A stretch of DNA of 64,000 bases from Pseudoalteromonas piratica. Lineage in GTDB: Bacteria; Pseudomonadota; Gammaproteobacteria; Enterobacterales; Alteromonadaceae. Location: the NCBI RefSeq assembly GCF_000788395.1, contig NZ_CP009889.1, forward strand, positions 186,001 to 250,000, read 5' to 3'. The notes beneath the pieces are model-generated. The model saw only the letters and a program-made list of their open reading frames with translations, was not told the origin of the DNA and made no database searches. A program made the translations under genes and the position numbers. How positions within the stretch are numbered: the first letter of the stretch is position 1; every line of letters begins with the position of its first letter. Positions 31,778 through 41,551 of this stretch are shown here, one piece after another.

Positions 31778-33326
31778 GTTACGTCTAATTTTGGGCGATC
31801 AACTTAATGCAGCGCATTCTTGGTTTAAAGAAAAGTCGAGTAATGTTACCTATGTGATTGCTGAGTTGCATCAAGAGGCTAATTACACAACCCATCATAT
31901 TCAAAAAATTTCAGCCTTTTTTGCAGCGATGCAGGCATTTGCGAGTGCATTAGAAAAAGCTGGGCACCGAGTTATTTACCTATCCTTAGACGATACGCAA
32001 AACTATACTGATCTGCCAGCATTAATCAGCTTCTTGATTACTGAGCATGAGATAAAAACGTTTTCTTATCAATTACCTGACGAATACCGTTTAAGAGAGC
32101 AATTAGCTGACTATTGTAAACAACTCACTATTGATTCAAAGGCATACGATACAGAACATTTCTATTTAGCTGATAATCAACTGGCGAGTTATTTTAAACC
32201 AGGTAAAAAACATCGCTTGGAGCATTTTTACCGAAAAATGCGAGCGGAATTTAATGTTTTGATGGACGATGATGGGCCGCTTACCGGCCAGTGGAACTTT
32301 GATAGTCAAAATCGCAATAAATTTAAAGCCAGTGATTTAGCAGAGATACCTGAACCACTTGTATTCGCTAATGATGTCAGTGACATTCTTAAGCGAATTG
32401 AAAGGCATGACATTAAAACTATTGGTAAAGCTGAAAAACAATTGTTATGGCCAGTTAATCGTAGTCAAGCAAATGCGTTATTAGCCTTTTTTTGCAAAGA
32501 GTTGTTACCTAAGTTTGGCCAGTTTCAAGATGCGATGACAGGCAAGCTTATTGAGTTTGGTGAGGATAAGGGTTGGAGTTTGTATCATTCGCGATTGTCG
32601 TTTGCTATCAATGCCAAAATGATAAGCCCACAAAGTGTCGTAAATGCGGCAATTGACGCGTTTCATCACAATGGCAATATTGATATTGCCCAAATAGAAG
32701 GGTTTGTTAGGCAAATTCTAGGTTGGCGTGAGTTTGTGCGCGGTATTTATTGGGCGAACATGCCACATTACGCCGCATTAAATGCCCTTGATGCCAGTTT
32801 GCCTCTGCCTGAGTGGTTTTGGACTGGAAACACTAAAATGCGTTGTCTTTCCCATGCGGTGACACAATCCCTAGATTTTGCATATGCCCATCATATTCAA
32901 CGATTAATGGTAACTGGCAACTTTTGTCTCATTGCAGGCATTAACCCAGACCAAGTCGATAATTGGTATTTGGGAATCTACATTGATGCTATTGAATGGG
33001 TAGAAATGCCAAATACGCGGGGAATGAGTCAATTTGCTGATGGCGGTATAGTGGGTTCCAAAGCCTATGCTGCCAGCGGTAATTACATCAAGAAGATGAG
33101 CGATTATTGTGGCGATTGCCATTATAAAGTTACCAATACAGTTGGCAGTGATGCCTGTCCACTTAATGCTCTTTATTGGCACTTTATGGATAAGCATAAA
33201 GAAAGCTTTACCAATAATCCACGCACTAAAATGGTATTAAGTAATTGGCTTAAAAAACCTGAGAGTGACCGTAAGGAGGTGCTTACTCGTGCTGATTTTT
33301 TGCTACAAAACCTTGATAACTTGTAA
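31767..33326 (+). CDS. iron-sulfur bacterial cryptochrome/(6-4) photolyase-like protein
   Basis: 519-residue member of the FeS-BCP (CryPro/PhrB) branch. It starts LRLILGDQLNAAHSW. Four cysteines placed as in the [4Fe-4S] site are Cys360 (KMRCLSH), Cys448 and Cys451 (DYCGDC) and Cys464 (DACPLN). FAD-domain landmarks are QILGWREFVRGIYW and NWYLGIYIDAIEWVEMPNTRGMSQFADGG. Family members repair (6-4) photoproducts by light. The ATG overlaps the end of DUF2256. Together with the two upstream paralogs it gives the cell three different light-dependent enzymes in one locus. Confidence 0.9.
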   Translation: MANELRLILGDQLNAAHSWFKEKSSNVTYVIAELHQEANYTTHHIQKISAFFAAMQAFASALEKAGHRVIYLSLDDTQNYTDLPALISFLITEHEIKTFSYQLPDEYRLREQLADYCKQLTIDSKAYDTEHFYLADNQLASYFKPGKKHRLEHFYRKMRAEFNVLMDDDGPLTGQWNFDSQNRNKFKASDLAEIPEPLVFANDVSDILKRIERHDIKTIGKAEKQLLWPVNRSQANALLAFFCKELLPKFGQFQDAMTGKLIEFGEDKGWSLYHSRLSFAINAKMISPQSVVNAAIDAFHHNGNIDIAQIEGFVRQILGWREFVRGIYWANMPHYAALNALDASLPLPEWFWTGNTKMRCLSHAVTQSLDFAYAHHIQRLMVTGNFCLIAGINPDQVDNWYLGIYIDAIEWVEMPNTRGMSQFADGGIVGSKAYAASGNYIKKMSDYCGDCHYKVTNTVGSDACPLNALYWHFMDKHKESFTNNPRTKMVLSNWLKKPESDRKEVLTRADFLLQNLDNL

Positions 33327-33380
33327 TCGCGTGGCGCCGTTTATGCGTATAGCAAAGTAAATAAATTATTGGCAAACAGA

Positions 33381-34037
33381 ATGATTAAACACATTACCCA
33401 AAACGATATTCACACCATGGAGCAGCGTCAACGTGCTCGTTTAATTAATAGTCTTTCTGGCTTTAAAAGTGCAAATTTGATTGGTAGCCAAAGCGACACT
33501 GGCGTGACAAATTTAGCCATTGTTAGCTCGGTGTTTCATTTAGGCGCTAATCCTGCCTTGATTGGTATGATTATTCGTCCTGATACCGTACCGCGAGATA
33601 CTTTAAGCAACATTAAAGCAACGGGTGTTTACACTATTAATCATGTTAATTCATTGATTTGGCAACAAGCTCATCAAACATCAGCGCGGTACCCAGAAGA
33701 GCAGTCTGAGTTTGAAAAAGTAGCGCTCACAGAGCAGTTTGAAACGGGAATTAATGCACCTTTTGTTGGCGAATCCCAAGTTAAATTTGCGCTTAACTTG
33801 CGCGAAATAAAGCCGCTTGAGATTAATGGTACAGTGTTAGTGATTGGTGAAATTAGTCATATTGTTGTGCCAGATATAGCAATAGCTAAAGATGGTTATA
33901 TTGATATTGAAGCACTTGATACTATTGCAATTTCAGGTCTAGATAGTTATCACACAACAGACCGTTTAGGGCGCTTAAGTTACGCTAAGCCCGACGTACA
34001 GTTAACAAAAATCTCGGTTGACGGAGAGGCTTGTTAA
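33381..34037 (+). CDS. flavin reductase (DIM6/NTAB)-like protein
   Basis: 218-residue protein of the split-barrel flavin reductase-like fold. Landmarks are LINSLSGFKSANLIGSQS, TNLAIVSSVFHLGANPALIGMIIRP and TGVYTINHVN, plus a C-terminal GRLSYAKP. It could supply reduced flavin, which the FAD-dependent photolyases upstream need, but direct link is inferred from position only (54 bases after the photolyase stop). I chose ATG 33381 rather than an upstream TTG. Confidence 0.75.
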   Translation: MIKHITQNDIHTMEQRQRARLINSLSGFKSANLIGSQSDTGVTNLAIVSSVFHLGANPALIGMIIRPDTVPRDTLSNIKATGVYTINHVNSLIWQQAHQTSARYPEEQSEFEKVALTEQFETGINAPFVGESQVKFALNLREIKPLEINGTVLVIGEISHIVVPDIAIAKDGYIDIEALDTIAISGLDSYHTTDRLGRLSYAKPDVQLTKISVDGEAC

Positions 34038-34060
34038 TTACGTAGCACTATAAAATGAAA

Positions 34061-34092
34061 GAAAACCCCTACACATAAGCGCAGGGGTTTTC
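34061..34092. terminator. bidirectional terminator between the photolyase island and the porin gene
   Basis: Perfect 10-base stem GAAAACCCCT / AGGGGTTTTC with a 12-base loop, located between two convergent genes. Confidence 0.85.
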
Positions 34093-34107
34093 ATGCTAGG
34101 TAATAAG

Positions 34108-35301
34108 TTAAAAAACCAGATCTACACCGAAGGTAATAAGATCTGCATCATTGTCGATAAGATCATCTTCAAAATGCGTGTACTCTAACTTAAATGCTGC
34201 CGCGGGATGGAAGTCATAGCGAACTGTAAATGAGTAAGAGTTCGACTTTGATGCCTGCGAAGCAAGGGCAAGATTGGTTGCATCTTGTAGATAAAGCGGT
34301 GGATTTGTACCAGGAATTACCACGGGTATTAAGTTACCTCCTGGGCCCGGAACAAAACGCGGTACTTGATTGAATTGATCACTAGAGTTTTTATCGTCAT
34401 TGCCTTCATACGTTGCACTTAATGTAATTGAATCCATGCGATAACCAACAGACACATAATACTGCGTTTGTTTAGCTAATACGCTGTTATCAATTTCAAA
34501 TTGTGTGTATTCTGCGTCAACTAAAAAGTCGTTGTAATCAATACCAAAACCAATTGCAGCAAAGTATGAATCATCTTCATCAATGGCAATGTTATTGTAT
34601 TGCTCATTCAGCCCATATGCTTGCAATCCCGCTAACAATCCGCTCAATTCGGGGCTTCCGCTCGCATCAATTGTGGTTTCAGTGACAAAATAAGCTACAC
34701 GCCCTGTAAACCAGCCATTAGTTAGCGTCCAATTTACGCCAAGCGTATCTTTAAGCTCACCTTTATCTGAATCTGTAATTGCTGCAAACTCAGTATCAAC
34801 GGCACCTGCAATGAGCTGTAGGCTGCTATCCCAATCTGAAAAAGATGAGTTATAGAGATAACTTAACCCTTCATAGGTTGAGAAATTCAAGTTATAGACT
34901 GATTGTGGCGGACGCACCCAGCGATAGGCATAACCTACATCCAGAAAATCCGAATATCGGTAAAATGGAATACGCATTTTACCGGCGCTTAATTGCGCAT
35001 TATCAGAGATTTCGTAAGTGAGATAAGCCCATTCAAACTCGGCATTAAAGTCTTCGCTACCACGCGCAATTAATTGTGCTGTGGCAGATAAGCCCTCGCT
35101 GACATCAGCACTGACTTGTACTGCAAACAAGCTGTCATTTTGCCAATCAAATTCATCGGTGTAGCTGTATAGCGTGTCATTACTGTTAAGTGTTTGTCCG
35201 CCATAGATTGATGCGAACCCGTTAATTCGAACATCGGCAAAACTTGGCATTGCTGCCACGCTTAATAGTAATGAAGTAAGCAGATAACGATTTTTCAACA
35301 T
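34108..35301 (-). CDS. outer-membrane porin-like protein (paralog B)
   Basis: 397-residue exported barrel protein: signal peptide (SLLLSVAAMPSFA), opening DVRINGFASIYGG, many alternating strands and a final phenylalanine (GVDLVF), a beta-barrel assembly signal. It shares the segments LSATAQLIARGSEDFNAEFEWAY and SDFLDVGYAY with the porin at the head of the operon and is clearly a paralog. It is the third gene after porin A and a PstS-like gene with gaps of 12-14 bases. Ligand unknown. Confidence 0.85.
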   Translation of the reverse strand: MLKNRYLLTSLLLSVAAMPSFADVRINGFASIYGGQTLNSNDTLYSYTDEFDWQNDSLFAVQVSADVSEGLSATAQLIARGSEDFNAEFEWAYLTYEISDNAQLSAGKMRIPFYRYSDFLDVGYAYRWVRPPQSVYNLNFSTYEGLSYLYNSSFSDWDSSLQLIAGAVDTEFAAITDSDKGELKDTLGVNWTLTNGWFTGRVAYFVTETTIDASGSPELSGLLAGLQAYGLNEQYNNIAIDEDDSYFAAIGFGIDYNDFLVDAEYTQFEIDNSVLAKQTQYYVSVGYRMDSITLSATYEGNDDKNSSDQFNQVPRFVPGPGGNLIPVVIPGTNPPLYLQDATNLALASQASKSNSYSFTVRYDFHPAAAFKLEYTHFEDDLIDNDADLITFGVDLVF

Positions 35302-35313
35302 AATCTCACCTCA

Positions 35314-35724
35314 CTAAAAGGATTGAACAACCTTTACGCTACCATCAGCGCTGCCTTGTGATACAAAGCCAATTAAATTTGGATTTTTAGAAACTAAGTT
35401 GATTACTTCAGCATCGTTAGCGGCTTCTTCTGGTGGTGTACCTTTACCGGTAAAAACCAATTTGGACCAATAGGCTTTTAACTGGCTCGAAGACTTATTT
35501 AATACATTTTGATTAAATTCATCTGTCACTGGGTTGCCATCTGCTTGGGTGATTGGCAGCGCTTTTGAGCCATCAGCAAATGATTTTGCTTTGCCAGTAA
35601 AGATTTTTTTAATGTCACTGGCATCAATTGCGTTTGCATTTGAAGGGTGTACGACAACATCTACCGCAGCGCTTAAAGAGCAAGATGTAAATAGAATCAG
35701 TGTTAATATAATTAAATTTTTCAT
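35314..35724 (-). CDS. short PstS-like periplasmic binding protein
   Basis: 136-residue exported protein with a signal peptide ending SLSAA. The mature part DVVVHPSNANAIDASDIKKIFTGK and the phrase LKAYWSKLVFTGKG are shared with small phosphate-binding-like (PBP) proteins; it has half the length of PstS, so it is a single-domain homolog. It lies between two paralogous porin genes. Single-domain PBP_like proteins with porins occur in Vibrio and Shewanella, where the role is unclear; phosphate or phosphonate sensing is only a guess. Confidence 0.75.
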   Translation of the reverse strand: MKNLIILTLILFTSCSLSAAVDVVVHPSNANAIDASDIKKIFTGKAKSFADGSKALPITQADGNPVTDEFNQNVLNKSSSQLKAYWSKLVFTGKGTPPEEAANDAEVINLVSKNPNLIGFVSQGSADGSVKVVQSF

Positions 35725-35738
35725 TGCTTTACCCTCAA

Positions 35739-36818
35739 TTAAAATACCATGTCTACGCCGATAGTAATGGCTTTACTGTCACCAGCCACTGCCAGTGAAA
35801 AGGAGTTGTCTTCAACTTCATCGTATTGAATTTTAAACGCAGCGTTTGAGTGAAAATCCCAGCGCACGCCAACTGACGTTGTATTATGGTTTTCACCATC
35901 GTCACCGTCTTTTTGATCAAACGTCGAGTATGAAACAAAAGGCGTAAAGGAATCGATGCGATAGCCTAAGGTCAACATTGCTGTATCTAGGTTGCCATCG
36001 AGATCTAAGCGGTTTAGTTCACTGAGAATAAAGAAGTTACCAAAATCAGCATTGACCGCTAATCCATAGAAATTACCATCGCGCTCATCTTTACCATCCC
36101 ACATTGACGGCTCACCATCTATATAACGCTGATTAGTGTAGGTCATTGCAGTCGCGCGAATTTCGAGCCAGTCATTACTGGTTTGGATTACACCACCGAG
36201 AATATCTTTCCAAATTTCGCGTGTTTGAGCATTAAAGAAAAAGTCAGAAAGTAGCTTATTTTCCTTATCGTCTTCACGCCCCATATAAATATTACCAGAC
36301 AGCGACCAGTCACCAATCGAACCTGAATATAACGCATTAACGCCGTTGTAATTAAAAATTTGCCAAGTGTAGTTATCTGCAGGCGCACGCATCCATACGT
36401 AAGCATAACCAACATCATAGAAATCAGAGTAATAGAACAGCGGTAAGCGTTTTTTACCTGCTTGAATGGTCCAGTTTTCATTTACTTCATAGGATAGATA
36501 GGCCCATTCAAATTCAGCGTTAAAGTCATCTGCACCCCGCGCAACTATTTGCGCGGTAGCGCTCAGCCCTTCGCCAACATCTGCAGTTACTTGCAAGCCG
36601 AAAAGAGATTCAGGCTTAAAAGTAATATCTTCGTTGTAAACACTTACTATTGGATAGTCAGCCAGAAATGTGGGTTCATCAATACCAAATTGAGGGACGC
36701 CTGTGCCACTGAGTACCTTGCCCGCATTTATGCTAGTAAAACCAGATATATTGACATCTGAAAAGCTTGGGAAAGCTGTAAAACACAATGCACAACCTAA
36801 TAAAACTTTATTGTTCAT
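35739..36818 (-). CDS. outer-membrane porin-like protein (paralog A)
   Basis: 359 residues, signal peptide (CALCFTAFPSFS), DVNISGFTSIN at the mature start, and a terminal phenylalanine (GVDMVF). Its shared blocks with the paralog downstream include LSATAQIVARGADDFNAEFEWAY and YSDFYDVGYAY. It heads an operon of porin A, PstS-like protein and porin B, divergent from a chemoreceptor gene. Confidence 0.85.
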   Translation of the reverse strand: MNNKVLLGCALCFTAFPSFSDVNISGFTSINAGKVLSGTGVPQFGIDEPTFLADYPIVSVYNEDITFKPESLFGLQVTADVGEGLSATAQIVARGADDFNAEFEWAYLSYEVNENWTIQAGKKRLPLFYYSDFYDVGYAYVWMRAPADNYTWQIFNYNGVNALYSGSIGDWSLSGNIYMGREDDKENKLLSDFFFNAQTREIWKDILGGVIQTSNDWLEIRATAMTYTNQRYIDGEPSMWDGKDERDGNFYGLAVNADFGNFFILSELNRLDLDGNLDTAMLTLGYRIDSFTPFVSYSTFDQKDGDDGENHNTTSVGVRWDFHSNAAFKIQYDEVEDNSFSLAVAGDSKAITIGVDMVF

Positions 36819-36975
36819 AATTGTTTCCTAAATTGCTTAATTTGCATTATTAGCGAAGTAAGTATAGTTAAATAAATAGAATTACTAGCAAAAATTGAAA
36901 AATAGACGACAATTTAATGGTTGGTGTTTAACAACAGATAATCAGCAAGGTTAATCTATTAGGAATAACGGTGTG

Positions 36976-38589
36976 ATGAGAATAATTAGTAATTTAAGCA
37001 TAAATAAAAAAATACATTTAATTACTGGCTTAACAGTAGTGCTGCTACTGGCAATTTTGGCTGTCAGTCGCACTACTATGGTCGATAATGAGAAATCGAT
37101 AAATGAAATTTCTAGTGTTAGTTACGAAGTTGTAAAATTGGCAACAGCTAATAAATATTTGGTGCAAAAGCTTGATGAGCTCTACACCCAATCCGTTACT
37201 TTTGGTGATGAAGAGCTGATAGGAAAGGCGGATGAAACTGGCGAGATGATACAACAAAATCTCGAAAAGTTATCACGACTCTCACCGGAAGATGCCAGCA
37301 GCCGAGACATAAAGCTACTAGAAGATTACAGTAAAGTAGCTAAAGAAATCGCTTCAGGCATGATTTCTGGTACTGCTGATTTTTCTAAAATTCAACAACA
37401 AGCTCAAGCTAAAACTGCTAAATATGAAGAATTAGTAGACCATTTTGAGTCCTTTCAACGTAAATCTGATGAACGCTTTCAAGCCTTGATCAACGATACC
37501 CTCGAACGTTCTAGTGACGCCATTAGTGTGACCATTGGCATTATTGTTATCGCGATTATTGTTTCAACACTGTTAGCTATTTATATCGCGCAAGCTATTA
37601 GCCAGTCCGCAAAAGAAGTCGCATCGTCATTGGAGCAACTGGCAAATGGTGGGGGCAGTTTGAGCAGTAAATTAGAGGTGCGCGGTGAAGATGAAATAGG
37701 CCAAGTGTCGCAGAACTTCAATGGTTTTATTTCCCTATTGAAAGATTCGGTAGAAAATGTGGTATCGGTAGTGAGTCCGTTGATGGAAAACTCTACGCGT
37801 TTGGTGCAAGGCATGGAGCGTGCTGAAAATGCTACCAATCAACAATCTCATGATGCCGAAATAGTGCGCCAATCGATGGAAGAAATGAAACTTAGTGTTG
37901 GCGATATTTCAAACTCAGCGGCTAGTGCTGCAGAAGCTGCGAAAAGTGCTGAGAAAGAAGTTGAAGTGAGCGCGAAGCAAATTGAATCTTCTGTAATGCA
38001 GTCAAACTCATTGCGAGATGAAATTGAAGCAGCTTCAGGCACGATTGACCAACTAGCTAACGATACACAAAACGTGGGTCAAATCTTAAATGTGATTACT
38101 TCGATTGCGGAACAAACTAACTTGCTAGCACTTAATGCGGCCATTGAGGCTGCGCGGGCAGGTGAACAAGGTCGCGGCTTTGCTGTAGTGGCTGATGAAG
38201 TGCGAGAGTTAGCATCTCGAACTGCAAAATCTACCAATGAAATTCGCGATTTATTAAACGTATTAACGGCAGCTGCAAACGAGTCTGTAACAGCGATGAA
38301 CTCGGCAATGGAAAAAGCGAAGTTAAACTCTGATAACGCAGAAAAAACTGGTGACTCGATTCGAAAAATTGCAGAGCAGATTCTCGCGATTAATGGAATG
38401 AACGCGCAAATTGCAACTGCAACAGAAGAACAAACCTCAGTGGCATCAATTGTGGTGGATAATGTCTCTAACATGCATTCATCATTTGAATCGACATTAA
38501 ATTCTCTGGAACAAGTAAGAAATGTGGCAACCAATTTACATGGTTTATCTGACAAATTATTAGACGCGACATCACGCTTTAATTTATAA
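36976..38589 (+). CDS. methyl-accepting chemotaxis protein, four-helix-bundle type
   Basis: 537-residue receptor with spans at about 15-35 and 185-208 and a mostly helical periplasmic sensor of about 145 residues between them (4HB_MCP-like rather than Cache). HAMP follows, then the signalling domain with its tip [18 protein letters not shown] near residue 378. It is divergent from the porin / PstS-like / porin operon, with a 157-base intergenic region. Chemotaxis toward the solute handled by that operon is a testable idea. Start ATG 36976 (a GTG one codon earlier is possible). Confidence 0.9.
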   Translation: MRIISNLSINKKIHLITGLTVVLLLAILAVSRTTMVDNEKSINEISSVSYEVVKLATANKYLVQKLDELYTQSVTFGDEELIGKADETGEMIQQNLEKLSRLSPEDASSRDIKLLEDYSKVAKEIASGMISGTADFSKIQQQAQAKTAKYEELVDHFESFQRKSDERFQALINDTLERSSDAISVTIGIIVIAIIVSTLLAIYIAQAISQSAKEVASSLEQLANGGGSLSSKLEVRGEDEIGQVSQNFNGFISLLKDSVENVVSVVSPLMENSTRLVQGMERAENATNQQSHDAEIVRQSMEEMKLSVGDISNSAASAAEAAKSAEKEVEVSAKQIESSVMQSNSLRDEIEAASGTIDQLANDTQNVGQILNVITSIAEQTNLLALNAAIEAARAGEQGRGFAVVADEVRELASRTAKSTNEIRDLLNVLTAAANESVTAMNSAMEKAKLNSDNAEKTGDSIRKIAEQILAINGMNAQIATATEEQTSVASIVVDNVSNMHSSFESTLNSLEQVRNVATNLHGLSDKLLDATSRFNL

Positions 38590-38689
38590 GCTTTTATGAG
38601 TGAAAATAGCTTTAGCACAAAATGGATTTTGTGCTTGTTTTAATATTTAGAACGCAGTTTTGAGATTCCAATCACTGTGTTCTTTTTGT

Positions 38690-39235
38690 TTAAGCATTTG
38701 ACTGTGAAATGTACTCGCTTTTTAGCATGCCGTATTTCAAGTCATTGCACCATCTCCCATTAATTTGATAGTTATCTCGCAGTTTCCCTTCTAACTTAAA
38801 GCCAAGTGACGTTAATAAATTGCTTGATGCTATATTTCCATCGGTTACTGTGGCTGAGACTTTGTGGTACTGACAATGATTAAAAGCAAAGTCCATAATT
38901 TTTAGAGTGGATTCTTTGCCATAACCCATCCCTTGAAATGTTGGGTCAATTAGAAAACCTAACTCAGCTTGTTGGAAAGGTTGCCACTGTGAAAGAAAAC
39001 CGGTTACACCAATTGGCTGAGCACTCGATTTTTCAATCATTATCAATGTTAGCCAGCGATTTTTTTCTTTTTGCCAACTGCCAATTCGCTCATTGAAGCG
39101 TTGCTGTATTTTCTCGTTTGACGGTAAATCTGCAACATAGCGCATTACTTCAGGCAATTGATGTAAGTGTGAGAAAAATTGGTAGTCAGCCTGAAATAAT
39201 GGTCTTAAAAGTAATCGTGAAGTGTGAAGTTCCAT
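38690..39235 (-). CDS. GNAT-family N-acetyltransferase, RimJ/RimL-like
   Basis: 181-residue acetyltransferase. It opens MELHTSRLLLRPL, has the acetyl-CoA loop MGYGKESTLKIM (the QGMGYG signature) and ends with RDNYQINGRWCNDLKYGML, typical of RimJ/RimL enzymes that acetylate N-terminal residues or small amines. The start is ATG 39235; an upstream ATG at 39280 would add residues unlike the family. Substrate unknown; monocistronic. Confidence 0.83.
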   Translation of the reverse strand: MELHTSRLLLRPLFQADYQFFSHLHQLPEVMRYVADLPSNEKIQQRFNERIGSWQKEKNRWLTLIMIEKSSAQPIGVTGFLSQWQPFQQAELGFLIDPTFQGMGYGKESTLKIMDFAFNHCQYHKVSATVTDGNIASSNLLTSLGFKLEGKLRDNYQINGRWCNDLKYGMLKSEYISQSNA

Positions 39236-39417
39236 TTTATAAATTGTTTTATGATTCCTGGTGGTAGAGTGTACTGACACACATTGTAAAAAACCAGCGG
39301 GCGTTATTGAGGCTGTGCGAAAGGATATCGCTGAATATTATTTATTCTATGAAGAGTGCATTGTTTAGTTGGTACGGTCTACAATGTAAGAGTTGTATTT
39401 AAGTATTAAGGCGGGTT

Positions 39418-40224
39418 ATGCGAATAACATTATTCACATTTATGCTGATATTGCTGACAGCATTTTCGCTTACAGCATATGGCAAGAATAATTTAACTTA
39501 TTGTTATGAAAATCAGCCTGTTCTTCCACATTTTTATGGCTCAGGTGCTAACGTACCGGCTGAAAACCCCGGACCAGCCATTGAAATTTTGCAACATTTA
39601 GAACGTCTTACGCCTGATCTTACTATTCACTACGTACGCTTCCCTTGGAAACGTTGTCTCAATGATCTCTCGCTTGGGAAGGTTGATGCGGTTATTGGCA
39701 GATATCATCCATTAAGAGAGCAAATTGCGAAGTACCCTAAAACAAAAGACGGTAATTTGGATAATGTTCGCAGCTTTTCAATCTCTTCTTCGTGTTTAGT
39801 GTATAAAAGAAACGATATAGTATGGGATGGCACGAATTTAGTATTTGAAAAACCGGTAAGCATGTCTGTGCCAAACGGGTATGGCGTGATTAGCGATATG
39901 CGATTAAAAGGGTTTGATATCTATCAAGCGCCGTCAATTGCCAAAGCGCATGAATTGCTTTTTAAGGGGCGAGTAAATGTATCGCTTAGTAATTGTCAAA
40001 TGGACTCTTTACCAGAAGGGTTTGTTGAAAACGAGATTCCAATCAATGAAAGTATTGGCTATTTGATATTTAGCCATCAATTTTATGCGCGGCGACCTGA
40101 GTTAGCGCACAGTCTGTGGGACAACTTGTCGAAAATAAATTCGCTTGAATATTATGATAAGTATTTTGATAAGGCACTTTCTGGGCAGACTTTTAAAACG
40201 TCTACTAAGCCAGAAAATAAGTAA
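39418..40224 (+). CDS. periplasmic solute-binding-like protein (SBP family 3 type)
   Basis: 268-residue exported protein, signal peptide at 1-22. The early LTYCYENQPVLPHF and FPWKRCLNDLSLGKVDAVIGRY segments are those of SBP_bac_3-like proteins, with a hinge near residue 130. Like the protein encoded at 7124 it has no ABC partner genes, so it may work with a receptor or be a sensory protein. Its stop codon overlaps the terminator hairpin. Confidence 0.7.
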   Translation: MRITLFTFMLILLTAFSLTAYGKNNLTYCYENQPVLPHFYGSGANVPAENPGPAIEILQHLERLTPDLTIHYVRFPWKRCLNDLSLGKVDAVIGRYHPLREQIAKYPKTKDGNLDNVRSFSISSSCLVYKRNDIVWDGTNLVFEKPVSMSVPNGYGVISDMRLKGFDIYQAPSIAKAHELLFKGRVNVSLSNCQMDSLPEGFVENEIPINESIGYLIFSHQFYARRPELAHSLWDNLSKINSLEYYDKYFDKALSGQTFKTSTKPENK

Positions 40225-40249
40225 AGGGTGTTTTGTTAAAACACCCTTT
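40223..40249. terminator. bidirectional terminator between convergent genes
   Basis: Perfect 12-base stem AAAGGGTGTTTT / AAAACACCCTTT with a 3-base loop, overlapping the solute-binding gene stop and lying 19 bases before the convergent gene's end. Confidence 0.9.
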
Positions 40250-40267
40250 CGATAAGTTACAAGGCCA

Positions 40268-40720
40268 TTAGCGAGCTCGCAGTCTTACCTTTTGAACAAC
40301 TGTGCCTTTTTCATCAATAACAAAAAGATGATCTGTGGTGGGTAACTTCACTGTTTTTGCAATGGTATTGCGTTTTTTCTTGATCAAAGTCACACGCTCA
40401 TTACTGAGTAAGCTCACTTGATGCTCACACTCGGTATAGTCTTTTTTACGGGAACCGACTTTAACTTGACCTAAGCACATCACTACAACAGGTGCGGGTG
40501 AATCTTTCGTTCGACGTAAAATATCACGTAGTAATAATTCATTTGCAGAGTCCCAAACTAACAAATAAAAAGGGTTACCTTTAAATTGTTCGTAGTTAAT
40601 TTTTTCTCGTTTAAATGTTTCACCAAAATCAGCAGGAATGTTGACGCCCACATCAAGTTTTTGTGCGAAAGCGTTGTTTGAAAGTATTAGTAAAAAAGAA
40701 AATGCTAAAAGATATTTCAT
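40268..40720 (-). CDS. exported hypothetical protein, possibly redoxin-like
   Basis: 150-residue exported protein with signal peptide (LLAFSFLLILSNNAFA). The pattern VGVNIPADFGETF, FYLLVWDS, and DHLFVIDEKGTVVQKVRL resembles the strands of a thioredoxin-like/AhpC fold, but no CxxC is present: only Cys near residues 84 and 100. A catalytic redox role is therefore doubtful. It converges with the upstream solute-binding gene at a shared terminator. Confidence 0.6.
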   Translation of the reverse strand: MKYLLAFSFLLILSNNAFAQKLDVGVNIPADFGETFKREKINYEQFKGNPFYLLVWDSANELLLRDILRRTKDSPAPVVVMCLGQVKVGSRKKDYTECEHQVSLLSNERVTLIKKKRNTIAKTVKLPTTDHLFVIDEKGTVVQKVRLRAR

Positions 40721-40912
40721 AAAAACGACCTTGTAATTAATGAAGCATCATCTTTCCAAAGAAATATTAGCAAACTGTTTAATGAAGATTTTAATCTGTA
40801 TGTAATTGTTACAATTTATTTTTTTGAAAAGTTTACCGAATGCTTAAAACTTTTTTCAATTTTGCTGCGACTAATTCTTTAACAACCAATATTTAGCAGG
40901 ATTTGAACAGCC

Positions 40913-41458
40913 ATGAAAAAAGTAATGACATTAATGATGATCACAAGCGTGTTATCGGCATGTGCAATTTCGCATGCAAATTCTAATGAACACATTAGCA
41001 GTACTGATGAGCCTCTAAAAATCTATGTTTTTAATGACTGTAAAGCAATTGATGAAATTACCATGACGCCATCACAAATTGCAGCATATAAAGCAATGAA
41101 AGCCGATGAGATGACGCTTAAAAGGTTAGAAAAACCACTGAGAGTCATGGAAGAAGCACTCGCTAAGCATCAAACAGAAATGGATAATTTATCGGGTGAA
41201 TTGGTAATTGAAGCAAACGATGAACTTATCGTAAATAAAAAGCTTATCAAGCAACATGAGCAAGTCGCTCAAAAAATGGAAGCAATGGTGCGAAAACATC
41301 AAAAAGACATTGATGCACTTGAGCTCCATGCTCAGGATTTTGAAAATACAGCACATGAGTTTGAGAAAGCAATCAAGCCGACACTAAGCCAATATGGTGG
41401 GCATAATATTCAAGTAAGCATTGGCAAAAAGAATCTTGATTGGCAATGTGAAGTTTAA
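40913..41458 (+). CDS. lipoprotein with long coiled coil
   Basis: 181-residue exported protein. The signal peptide ends in a lipobox (VLSAC), so it should be lipidated on Cys17. Residues about 55-150 are rich in Lys, Glu, Met, Gln and Leu in heptad register and look like a long coiled coil (QIAAYKAMKADEMTLKRLEK through HEFEKAIKP). No family recognised. A surface or periplasmic structural role, perhaps analogous to small coiled-coil lipoproteins, is plausible but unproven. Confidence 0.65.
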   Translation: MKKVMTLMMITSVLSACAISHANSNEHISSTDEPLKIYVFNDCKAIDEITMTPSQIAAYKAMKADEMTLKRLEKPLRVMEEALAKHQTEMDNLSGELVIEANDELIVNKKLIKQHEQVAQKMEAMVRKHQKDIDALELHAQDFENTAHEFEKAIKPTLSQYGGHNIQVSIGKKNLDWQCEV

Positions 41459-41478
41459 CCTTTTATAACTCATCTAAT

Positions 41479-41500
41479 GCCCCGAATGGGGCTTTTATTT
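41479..41500 (+). terminator. terminator after the coiled-coil lipoprotein
   Basis: Stem GCCCC / GGGGC with GAAT loop and a T-rich tail 20 bases after the stop codon. Confidence 0.88.
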
Positions 41501-41531
41501 TCTAGCTTTTCCTAAGCGAAGGTGCATAAAA

Positions 41532-41551
41532 AAGGAAGCAAATGCTTCCTT
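41532..41551 (-). terminator. minus-strand terminator with no gene upstream
   Basis: Perfect stem AAGGAAGCA / TGCTTCCTT with a 2-base loop; on the minus strand it is followed by a run of T's. No annotated minus-strand gene precedes it, so it may end an unrecognised transcript. Confidence 0.7.
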
